Positions 1 through 4,453 of a DNA stretch of 6,130 nt are shown piece by piece. Under the pieces are notes generated by a model. That model saw only the letters and a program-made list of their open reading frames with translations, was not told the origin of the DNA and did not search any database. The stretch lies in contig CABULX010000122.1 in the NCBI GenBank assembly GCA_902492545.1, positions 1-6,130 of the forward strand. Reading direction: 5' to 3'. Source of the stretch: an uncultured Collinsella sp. Lineage in GTDB: Bacteria > Actinomycetota > Coriobacteriia > Coriobacteriales > Coriobacteriaceae. The position numbers and the translations under genes were made by a program. The first letter of the stretch is position 1; each line of letters opens with the position of its first letter.

Positions 1-417
1 GGCGTGTCCAAGGACCAGGCCAAGCAGATCGTCCGCCAGTCCGCGACGCTGCAGAAGCTCTACAAGAAGAAGGTGGGCGATAGCTCCGCAAGCATGCCAA
101 CCGCCCCGACCGAGCCTTCTGACGGCAACGAGGAGACCGCGAGCAAGGACTACGCCGATTACATCATCAACCTTGCCGGCGACGAGTGGGATAGCGAGAA
201 GGGCACTTGGAAGGACGCCGATGGCACCTACGCTAAGGCGTTCGCCGACGATGCCTTTACGGCCGATAGCGCGACCTATAAGCAGGCCATGACCGCCTAC
301 TACACTGCCTATCAGCAGTATTCCTCGCAGGCTTCGAGCGCCAGCTCCAAGTGGACCGAGTATGCTAATGGCCTCTACGCCAAGGCCAACATCAGCATCT
401 ACGGCCTGTTTGCGTAA
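1..417 (+). CDS. 3' end of a possible SurA-type secreted chaperone (partial)
   Basis: The reading frame is open from the first base and ends at TAA 415-417, so at least 138 codons of a gene that probably begins outside the window are present. A GTG at 4 could be a start, but it falls in the middle of a helix-like segment and there is no room to see a ribosome binding site. The first 25 or so residues (SKDQAKQIVRQSATLQKLYK) resemble the last helix of SurA/PrsA-type N-terminal chaperone domains, where an 'LRxxLRxxLxxQKL' pattern is usual. After a Pro/Ser/Glu-rich linker comes a Tyr/Ala/Ser-rich helical tail with no recognisable parvulin PPIase domain, ending in ISIYGLFA. The full protein could be a SurA-N-domain lipoprotein lacking the catalytic domain; this is only a guess from a short match. 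A strong terminator follows 42 bases later, so the gene is not part of the PTS operon. Confidence 0.75.
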   Translation, partial: GVSKDQAKQIVRQSATLQKLYKKKVGDSSASMPTAPTEPSDGNEETASKDYADYIINLAGDEWDSEKGTWKDADGTYAKAFADDAFTADSATYKQAMTAYYTAYQQYSSQASSASSKWTEYANGLYAKANISIYGLFA

Positions 418-459
418 GGTTTGCCCGACCTTTCGAGTGCGAAGCTGAAATATCTGATG

Positions 460-494
460 AAACCCCCTAGAACGGACATCGTTCTAGGGGGTTT
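460..494 (+). terminator. Intrinsic terminator after the first gene
   Basis: A perfect 14-bp stem (AAACCCCCTAGAAC at 460-473, its complement at 481-494) encloses a 7-base loop. The 3' side runs into TTTT (492-495). The A run on the left arm means it could also terminate transcription coming from the opposite direction. It separates the first gene from the PTS control region. Confidence 0.9.
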
Positions 495-608
495 TGCGTT
501 GTAGAGCCATCTGTTGAGATTGGAAAGGTAGATTGTGTGATCGCGCAAGCGCTCCATCGCGTTTCCCCGATTCATATGGGAAAACAACTGCAAACGATTA
601 CAAGTAAC

Positions 609-638
609 CGGTGAACGGTCGAAAACTACCGTTCACCG
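609..638. repeat. 11-bp inverted repeat CGGTGAACGGT, operator candidate
   Basis: CGGTGAACGGT (609-619) is matched exactly by its reverse complement ACCGTTCACCG (628-638) across an 8-base spacer. Each arm itself contains two direct CGGT/ACGGT half-sites 7 bases apart. The left arm plus CGA recurs at 827-840 with one change. The dyad has no T tract, so it looks like a protein-binding site rather than a terminator. The cognate regulator is not identifiable from this window. Confidence 0.55.
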
Positions 639-648
639 ATAATCTCAA

Positions 649-668
649 AACTGGTTCTAACTGGTATT
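649..668. repeat. Tandem AACTGGT direct repeat
   Basis: AACTGGTTCT (649-658) is followed directly by AACTGGTATT (659-668); 8 of 10 positions match. ACTGGT is also the half-site of the GntR-type operators at 933-961 and 5225-5238. Two half-sites in direct orientation one helical turn apart could be an accessory, weaker binding site for the same repressor. Confidence 0.35.
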
Positions 669-758
669 AAGTCAAAAAGACCAATTCACATATCTTCACA
701 ATGACCTGCAATTTTTCTTCACGCTATTTTTAGCCGCCCTGCGTTGTTTAGACACAGG

Positions 759-775
759 AAAAGATCCGATCTTTT
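759..775. repeat. AAAAGATC palindrome
   Basis: AAAAGATC (759-766) and GATCTTTT (768-775) form a perfect 8-bp dyad around one central base. It has no loop and no following T tract beyond the arm itself, so a dimeric DNA-binding protein site is more likely than an RNA hairpin. No regulator is assigned. Confidence 0.35.
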
Positions 776-786
776 GCCAAAGCATT

Positions 787-800
787 TCGAAACGGTTTCA
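787..800. promoter_or_regulatory. cre-like LacI/CcpA-family operator
   Basis: TCGAAACGGTTTCA matches the catabolite-responsive element consensus TGNAANCGNTTNCA at every defined position except the second base (C for G). The CG-centred dyad GAAACGGTTTC is typical of operators bound by LacI-family regulators. Placed upstream of a sugar PTS operon, it is a plausible site for catabolite or sugar-specific control. Which LacI-family protein binds it cannot be told from the window. Confidence 0.5.
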
Positions 801-826
801 AAACCTCAGGTAGAAGTATTAACGAG

Positions 827-840
827 CGGTAAACGGTCGA
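827..840. repeat. Second copy of the CGGTNAACGGTCGA motif
   Basis: CGGTAAACGGTCGA differs from 609-622 by one base in 14. Here the inverted partner is imperfect: TTTACCG at 869-875 complements the first seven bases. The small dyad CACCG (846-850) / CGGTG (855-859) lies between them. The repeated motif suggests a shared regulator with two binding regions about 218 bases apart. Confidence 0.45.
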
Positions 841-909
841 TTTATCACCGTGAGCGGTGCAAAAACGTTTTACCGTATGAATCAACGAAAGCGACCTCTT
901 CTGGGGTGA

Positions 910-915
910 TATAGT
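910..915 (+). promoter_or_regulatory. Possible -10 element of the PTS operon promoter
   Basis: TATAGT lies 18 bases before the GntR-type operator, which would place the operator just downstream of the transcription start, a usual position for a roadblock repressor. No convincing -35 is seen 16-18 bases upstream (the region reads GAAAGC). If real, the promoter may need an activator bound to the repeats at 827-875. This is an inference from position only. Confidence 0.3.
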
Positions 916-932
916 GACAACAACACGTCACG

Positions 933-961
933 TGGTTACTACCAGTTTAGAAACCACTGGT
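933..961. promoter_or_regulatory. GntR/HutC-type operator upstream of the PTS operon
   Basis: TGGTTACTACCAG (933-945) is identical over 13 bases to the site upstream of agaS (5226-5238). It is followed by a further inverted pair, ACCAGT (941-946) and ACTGGT (956-961), so three half-sites of the same sequence lie within 29 bases. GT-N4-AC cores and ACTGGT/ACCAGT arms are typical of HutC-subfamily GntR operators such as those of NagR/DasR regulators of amino-sugar use. The likely binder is the GntR protein encoded at 4454-5185. Confidence 0.65.
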
Positions 962-1008
962 CTTCAAAGAACGCTTTCTAAGAAGCTTTAAGGGCGAGCG
1001 CCCGCTGG

Positions 1009-1051
1009 CTTCCGAAAATCATCGGACTCAGATCGTACACACCTTCGGAAG
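1009..1051 (+). promoter_or_regulatory. Leader stem that can cover the EIIA ribosome binding site
   Basis: CTTCCGAA (1009-1016) is exactly complementary to TTCGGAAG (1044-1051), with a 27-base loop. The right arm overlaps the GGAAGGG ribosome binding site (1047-1053) of the EIIA gene, so pairing would hide it. A smaller competing hairpin, CCTT-CGG-AAGG (1042-1052), would also engage the same site, and a GGGC/GCCC hairpin lies just upstream (992-1003). Translational control is possible but not shown. Confidence 0.35.
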
Positions 1052-1061
1052 GGAAATTTGA

Positions 1062-1505
1062 ATGGTTGGCTTTATTCTTACCGGTCATGGACAGTTCGCA
1101 CCCGGCCTTGCAAGCGCTATCGCTATGGTTGCCGGCGACCAGCCTGCTTTTACCGTCGTTCCTTTTGAGGGCGACCAGGCCGCATCCTACGGTGAGGATC
1201 TCCGCGCCGCTATTACCGCCATGCGCGAGGAGTGCGATGGCGTGCTCGTCTTTACCGACTTGCTCGGTGGTACCCCGTTCAACCAGTCGATGATGATTGC
1301 CCAGGATGTCGACAACGTCGAGGTTCTGACTGGCACTAACCTCCCCATGGTTATTGAGCTTCTGTTCCTCCGCGGCAATGCCACGCTCGCCGAGCTTGGC
1401 GAGCAGGCCGTGACCGTTGGCCAGACGGGCATCACCGCCCAGACGGTCGCATCCGTTGCCGGCTCCGACGAAGAGGATATCTTCGGCGACGAGGACGGCA
1501 TCTAA
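1062..1505 (+). CDS. PTS EIIA, mannose family (Aga-type)
   Basis: This 147-residue cytoplasmic protein takes phosphate from HPr and passes it to EIIB of the same permease. It has the fold signature of the EIIA-Man family: the phosphorylated histidine H9 in ILTGHGQFAPG, the DLLGGTPFNQS loop (residues 66-76, with conserved D66) and VLTGTNLPMVIE (88-99). Length matches stand-alone family members such as AgaF (about 145 residues), so it is not fused to EIIB as in E. coli ManX. The start is fixed by GGAAGGG at 1047-1053, 8 bases before ATG. The C terminus is unusually acidic (SDEEDIFGDEDGI). The stop TAA shares its last base with the ATG of the next gene, implying coupled translation. agaF would be the fitting name if the substrate is confirmed. 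Confidence 0.92.
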   Translation: MVGFILTGHGQFAPGLASAIAMVAGDQPAFTVVPFEGDQAASYGEDLRAAITAMREECDGVLVFTDLLGGTPFNQSMMIAQDVDNVEVLTGTNLPMVIELLFLRGNATLAELGEQAVTVGQTGITAQTVASVAGSDEEDIFGDEDGI

Positions 1506-1786
1506 TGGCCGATTTCGGAGCCAACGTCCTGAGCTCCTCGGTCGCCCTTTTAGGCCTGCTTGTCATCATGGGCTTGATTTACACCATCTGGTCGCAAATC
1601 AACATGAAGAAGAAGCAGAAGTACTTCAAGGAGCTGCACACCGAGCTCAAGCCGGGTCAGGAGGTTCTTTTCGCCGGCGGTATCTACGGAACCGTCAAGG
1701 GCATCGAAGGCGAAAAGGTCCAGATCAAAGTCCGATCCGGAGCCGTCGTAGATGTTTCGCGTTACGCGATTCAGGAGATCAAGTAA
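1505..1786 (+). CDS. YajC-like small membrane protein within the PTS operon
   Basis: A 93-residue protein with one N-terminal membrane segment (about residues 11-29), then a basic stretch (MKKKQK, 34-39) and a small beta-rich domain with the YajC pattern LKPGQEVLFAGGIYGTVKGI (48-67) followed by KVQIKV and a final SRYAIQEIK. YajC in other bacteria is an accessory partner of SecDF-SecYEG. Here the gene starts within the stop codon of EIIA (TAATG) and precedes EIIB, so it is translated with a sugar permease, not with secDF. From memory, a yajC-like gene also accompanies a mannose-family PTS locus in Streptococcus pneumoniae used for host glycans, so this is probably a specialised paralogue. Its job could be assembly or stabilisation of EIIC/EIID, or docking of the soluble EII proteins at the membrane. 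That role is inferred from position only. Confidence 0.88.
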   Translation: MADFGANVLSSSVALLGLLVIMGLIYTIWSQINMKKKQKYFKELHTELKPGQEVLFAGGIYGTVKGIEGEKVQIKVRSGAVVDVSRYAIQEIK

Positions 1787-1822
1787 CTGTCGTCAGCAAA
1801 TAACGAAAGGAAGCTGATCAAC

Positions 1823-2305
1823 ATGGCAGAACCCAACATTCTTCTTACCCGCATCGATAACCGACTGGTTCATGGTCAGGTTGCCACCCAGTGGAACTCC
1901 ACTCTGGGCTCCAACCTCATCCTCGTCGCCAACGACGACGTGGCGACCAACACCATGCGCCAGAACCTCATGAAGATGGCCGCTCCCGCCGGCGTCGCTA
2001 CGCGTTTCTTCTCCCTGCAGAAGACCATCGACGTCATTGGCAAGGCGAGCCCGCGCCAGAAGATCTTCATCGTGGCCGAAACACCGGAAGACGTGCTTAC
2101 GCTCGTCAAGGGCGGTGTGCCTATAAAGAAGGTAAACATCGGCAACATGCACATGTCGGAAGGAAAGCGCCAAGTCGCCACCTCCGTCGCAGTTAACGAC
2201 GAGGATGTCGCTGCGTTTAAAGAGCTGCAGGAATTGGGGGTGGAGTTGGAGATCAGGCGCGTTCCGAGCACGCCTGTTGAGGACACGAGCAAGCTCTTCT
2301 CGTAA
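1823..2305 (+). CDS. PTS EIIB, mannose/sorbose family (GalNAc/GalN-type)
   Basis: A 160-residue cytoplasmic protein that accepts phosphate from EIIA on a histidine and transfers it to the sugar entering through EIIC/EIID. The phosphorylation site is H17 in LLTRIDNRLVHGQVATQW (residues 7-24), the signature of this family. The segment GVPIKKVNIGNMHMSEGKR (98-116) is of the kind seen in AgaV/AgaB-type EIIB proteins, which supports N-acetylgalactosamine or galactosamine as substrate. Full length. The start is supported by AAAGGAAG (1806-1813) 9 bases upstream. It lies 36 bases after the YajC-like gene with no terminator between, so it is in the same operon. Specificity within the mannose family is hard to call from sequence; mannose or a glycan disaccharide remain alternatives. 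Confidence 0.92.
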   Translation: MAEPNILLTRIDNRLVHGQVATQWNSTLGSNLILVANDDVATNTMRQNLMKMAAPAGVATRFFSLQKTIDVIGKASPRQKIFIVAETPEDVLTLVKGGVPIKKVNIGNMHMSEGKRQVATSVAVNDEDVAAFKELQELGVELEIRRVPSTPVEDTSKLFS

Positions 2306-2321
2306 TCCTCATGATCCACGT

Positions 2322-2372
2322 TGTCAGGAATGAAAACCTGACATTCTGTACGTGAAATCCAAAGTGCGTACA
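2322..2372 (+). other. Two small hairpins between the EIIB and EIIC genes
   Basis: TGTCAGG (2322-2328) pairs with CCTGACA (2337-2343) around an 8-base loop. TGTACG (2347-2352) pairs with CGTACA (2367-2372) around 14 bases. GAATG (2328-2332) can alternatively pair with CATTC (2342-2346), breaking the first stem. None has a T tract, so these are not terminators; they may affect mRNA processing or stability and so the ratio of soluble to membrane subunits. Confidence 0.35.
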
Positions 2373-2395
2373 TACATTTTGAAAGGAGGAGCAAG

Positions 2396-3196
2396 ATGGA
2401 ATACTCGATCATCCAGGTCGCTCTGGTCTTCATCGTCACGTTCGTCGCGGCAATCGACCAGTTCAACTTCCTCGAGTCTCTCTATCAGCCCATCGTCACC
2501 GGCGCCGTCATCGGTCTTATCCTTGGCGACCTCAACACCGGTCTTCTCGTGGGTGGTACTTATCAGCTCATGACGATCGGCAACATGCCGATCGGAGGCG
2601 CTCAGCCGCCTAACGCCGTCATCGGCGGCATCATGGCAGCCATTCTCGCTATCGCTACGGGCCTCGAGCCCAACGCGGCAGTCGGCCTTGCCATTCCGTT
2701 CGCTCTGCTTGGTCAGCTCGGCGTTACCCTGGTCTTCACGCTTATGTCGCCCCTCATGTCCTCCGCGGACAACATGGCTCACAACGCTGACACCAAGGGT
2801 ATCGAGCGTCTGAACTACTTCGCCATGGCTCTGCTCGGCCTGATCTTCGCTGTCGTCGTCACCCTGTTCTTCATCGCTGGCGCTACCATCGGTCAGACCA
2901 TCGCTTCCGCAATCCCGACTTGGCTGCAGACCGGTCTCTCCGCTGCAGGCGGCATGATGCGCTTCGTCGGCTTCGCCGTCCTGCTCAAGGTTATGATGAA
3001 CCGCGATATGTGGGGCTTCTTCCTCATGGGCTTTGGCCTCGCGCTCATCACCGTTGCCAACGATTCTCTGGCAACCCCTGCCCTGCTCATCCTCGCTCTC
3101 ATCGGCTTCGGCATCGCTTTCTGGGACTTCCAGCAGCAGACCGAGCTGAAGGGTGCAGCTGTTTCTGACGGAGGTGACTTCGAAGATGGCATCTAA
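2396..3196 (+). CDS. PTS EIIC, mannose/sorbose family (Aga-type permease)
   Basis: A 266-residue integral membrane protein that, with EIID, forms the sugar channel. Hydrophobic segments occur at about residues 5-20, 33-52, 73-89, 94-119, 141-162, 185-200, 206-221 and 228-243. The family hallmark is GGTYQLMTIGNMPIGGAQPPN (from about 53), a sugar-site loop typical of the EII-Sor/AgaW-type family. Length is normal for stand-alone EIIC. The ribosome binding site AAAGGAGG (2382-2389), 6 bases before ATG, is close to ideal. The C-terminal tail is cytoplasmic-looking and acidic, ending in DFEDGI, much like the end of EIIA. The stop lies 11 bases inside the start of EIID, so the two membrane subunits are translationally coupled. 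Confidence 0.92.
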   Translation: MEYSIIQVALVFIVTFVAAIDQFNFLESLYQPIVTGAVIGLILGDLNTGLLVGGTYQLMTIGNMPIGGAQPPNAVIGGIMAAILAIATGLEPNAAVGLAIPFALLGQLGVTLVFTLMSPLMSSADNMAHNADTKGIERLNYFAMALLGLIFAVVVTLFFIAGATIGQTIASAIPTWLQTGLSAAGGMMRFVGFAVLLKVMMNRDMWGFFLMGFGLALITVANDSLATPALLILALIGFGIAFWDFQQQTELKGAAVSDGGDFEDGI

Positions 3197-4268
3197 TGAG
3201 TATGTGATCCCGGAGCACTACGAGGATCTCACTCCTGCTCCGCAGCTCGACCAGAAGACCCTCAACAAGATGGCTTGGCGCTCCTGCTTCCTGCAGGCCT
3301 CGTTCAACTACGAGCGTATGCAGGCCGCTGGCTGGCTCTACTCCATCATCCCCGGTCTGGAGAAGATCCACACCAACAAGAACGACCTCGCGGCTTCCAT
3401 GAGCCACAACCTGGAGTTCTTCAACACCCACCCGTTCCTCGTCACCTTTGTTATGGGCATCGTGCTTTCGCTCGAGCAGAACAAGGTTGACATCCCCACG
3501 ATCCGCGCCGTCCGCGTCGCCGCAATGGGCCCGCTCGGTGGTATCGGTGACGCCCTGTTCTGGCTGACGCTCGTGCCTATCACGGCCGGCATTACCTCCA
3601 ACATGGCCATCAACGGCAACGCCGCTGCACCGATCATCTTCCTGGTGATCTTCAACGTCGTCCAGTTCGCTCTCCGCTTCTGGCTCATGAACTGGTCCTA
3701 CAAGCTTGGCACCAGCGCTATTGACGCTCTGACTGCCAACATGCAGGCCTTCACGCGTGCCGCTTCCATCATGGGCGTCTTCGTCGTCGGTTGCCTGGTC
3801 GTCACCATGGGTGGCACCCAGATCAACCTCCAGATCCCCAACGGCACCACCCGTGGCCTCTCCGCTACTACCGTGATCGTCTCCGAGAAGGAGGCCGAGA
3901 ACTTCACCGGTATGGAGGGCATCGATACCGAGACCGCTGAGGCCGGTACCATCGCCATGACCGATGAGGACGGCAACGCCCTCACCGCTTCCGATGCCGA
4001 CGGCAACGCTGTCGAGTGCGGCGTCACCGATCTGGGCAACGGCATGGAGTCTGTTACCTACGGCACCGTCACCGAGGATCCGGTCAACTTCTCTGTTGCC
4101 GACACCCTCAACACCATCGTCCCCAAGCTCGTCCCGCTTATGCTTACGCTGCTGCTTTACTACATGTTTGCTAAGCACAGCTGGACCCCGACCAAGGGCA
4201 TTCTCCTGCTCTTCGTCCTTGGCATCCTGGGCGCTGGCCCGCTTGGTCTCTGGCCGAGCATCTGGTAA
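3186..4268 (+). CDS. PTS EIID, mannose family, with a large acidic insert
   Basis: The second membrane subunit of the permease, 360 residues. I place the start at ATG 3186: GGAGGTGA (3170-3177) sits 8 bases upstream and the protein then begins MASNEYVIPEHYEDLT. An in-frame GTG at 3153 would add 11 residues but has no such site. Residues 24-135 carry the usual EIID features: LNKMAWRSCFLQASFNYERM, then MSHNLEFFNTHPF and MGPLGGIGDALFW. Membrane segments lie at about 84-98, 124-136, 148-168, 193-208, 308-328 and 338-355. Family members are usually about 260-305 residues; the excess here is an acidic, Thr/Asp/Gly-rich stretch at about 219-300, between MGGTQINLQIPNG and the conserved DTLNTIVPKLVPLMLTLLLY. 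Function of the insert is unknown. The reading frame is intact on both sides, so it is not a frameshift. Confidence 0.92.
   Translation: MASNEYVIPEHYEDLTPAPQLDQKTLNKMAWRSCFLQASFNYERMQAAGWLYSIIPGLEKIHTNKNDLAASMSHNLEFFNTHPFLVTFVMGIVLSLEQNKVDIPTIRAVRVAAMGPLGGIGDALFWLTLVPITAGITSNMAINGNAAAPIIFLVIFNVVQFALRFWLMNWSYKLGTSAIDALTANMQAFTRAASIMGVFVVGCLVVTMGGTQINLQIPNGTTRGLSATTVIVSEKEAENFTGMEGIDTETAEAGTIAMTDEDGNALTASDADGNAVECGVTDLGNGMESVTYGTVTEDPVNFSVADTLNTIVPKLVPLMLTLLLYYMFAKHSWTPTKGILLLFVLGILGAGPLGLWPSIW
3960..4019 (+). repeat. 30-bp tandem repeat inside the EIID insert
   Basis: Two adjacent 30-base units encode TDEDGNALTA and SDADGNAVEC. Over the 20 bases starting at 3961 and 3991, 17 match. The unit is a whole number of codons, so duplication lengthened the insert without breaking the frame. 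D-x-D-G-N resembles a calcium-loop core, but one such short motif is not enough to claim metal binding. Confidence 0.6.
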
Positions 4269-4281
4269 GGCTCTAGCTTGA

Positions 4282-4310
4282 GGGGTGTGTCCCTACGCGG
4301 CTCACACCCC
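4282..4310 (+). other. Hairpin after the EIID gene
   Basis: GGGGTGTG (4282-4289) is exactly complementary to CACACCCC (4303-4310) around 13 bases. CTTGAGGGG (4277-4285) can instead pair with CCCCTTAAG (4313-4321), giving a larger competing stem. There is no T tract, so this is more likely a 3'-end stabilising or processing structure ahead of the true terminator. Confidence 0.45.
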
Positions 4311-4334
4311 GACCCCTTAAGCCATGTGTATGTT

Positions 4335-4373
4335 AAAAGCCGCGTGCTCGAAAGAGCGCGCGGCTTTTGTTTT
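4335..4373 (+). terminator. Intrinsic terminator of the PTS operon
   Basis: A 15-bp stem (4335-4349 with 4354-4368, one G-U pair) capped by a GAAA tetraloop is followed by TTTTGTTTT. The A run on the left arm makes it potentially bidirectional. It separates the PTS operon from the GntR gene. Confidence 0.93.
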
Positions 4374-4374
4374 C

Positions 4375-4404
4375 TTGATGAGTCGGGTGTTGCGGACCGA
4401 TAAT
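4375..4404 (+). promoter_or_regulatory. Candidate promoter of the GntR gene
   Basis: TTGATG (4375-4380) and GATAAT (4399-4404) are 18 bases apart, giving a reasonable -35/-10 pair about 50 bases before the start codon. An inverted repeat, GGGTGTT (4385-4391) and AACACCC (4409-4415), brackets the -10 and could be an operator. It does not match the ACTGGT sites. Confidence 0.45.
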
Positions 4405-4453
4405 GCTTAACACCCTAGGTAGTTAGCCGAATTCGAGCAAAAGGGAGGATAGG

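Larger units (their letters stand above)
495..1061. other. Long gene-free control region upstream of the PTS operon
   Basis: About 570 bases hold no credible gene; the only ORF near here is antisense, short and overlaps the terminator. From about 590 to 990 the region is visibly richer in A and T than the flanking genes. It contains, in order: an 11-bp inverted repeat (609-638), tandem AACTGGT half-sites (649-668), an AAAAGATC palindrome (759-775), a cre-like site (787-800), a second copy of the CGGTNAACGGTCGA motif (827-840), smaller CG-centred and CACCG/CGGTG inverted repeats (846-875), a possible -10 (910-915), a GntR-type operator (933-961) and a leader that can pair with the EIIA ribosome binding site (1009-1051). 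This density of symmetric elements suggests several regulators act here. Confidence 0.75.

Noticed and set aside
399..593. Antisense 64-codon ORF over the first terminator
   Set aside because: It overlaps the end of the first gene and runs through a perfect terminator hairpin, with no ribosome binding site or recognisable motif.
609..875. CRISPR array or mobile element in the repeat-rich gap
   Set aside because: Only two copies of the 14-base motif are present with irregular spacing, and there is no transposase, target-site duplication or cas gene.
1876..2466. Antisense 196-codon ORF opposite EIIB
   Set aside because: It lies opposite a full-length EIIB with its active-site motif and crosses the EIIB-EIIC gap; no family features.
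3153..3188. GTG 3153 as the start of EIID
   Set aside because: No ribosome binding site precedes it, while ATG 3186 has GGAGGTGA at ideal spacing and gives a normal EIID N terminus.
3963..4010. Calcium-binding EF-hand or dockerin-like motif in the EIID insert
   Set aside because: Only the short D-x-D-G-N core is seen twice; the rest of a 12-residue loop and flanking helices are not present.
3099..4178. Antisense 359-codon ORF opposite EIIC/EIID
   Set aside because: Its protein is low-complexity (Gly, Asp, Val, His, Glu) as expected from the reverse of GC-biased codons, and it lies wholly opposite clearly real PTS genes.
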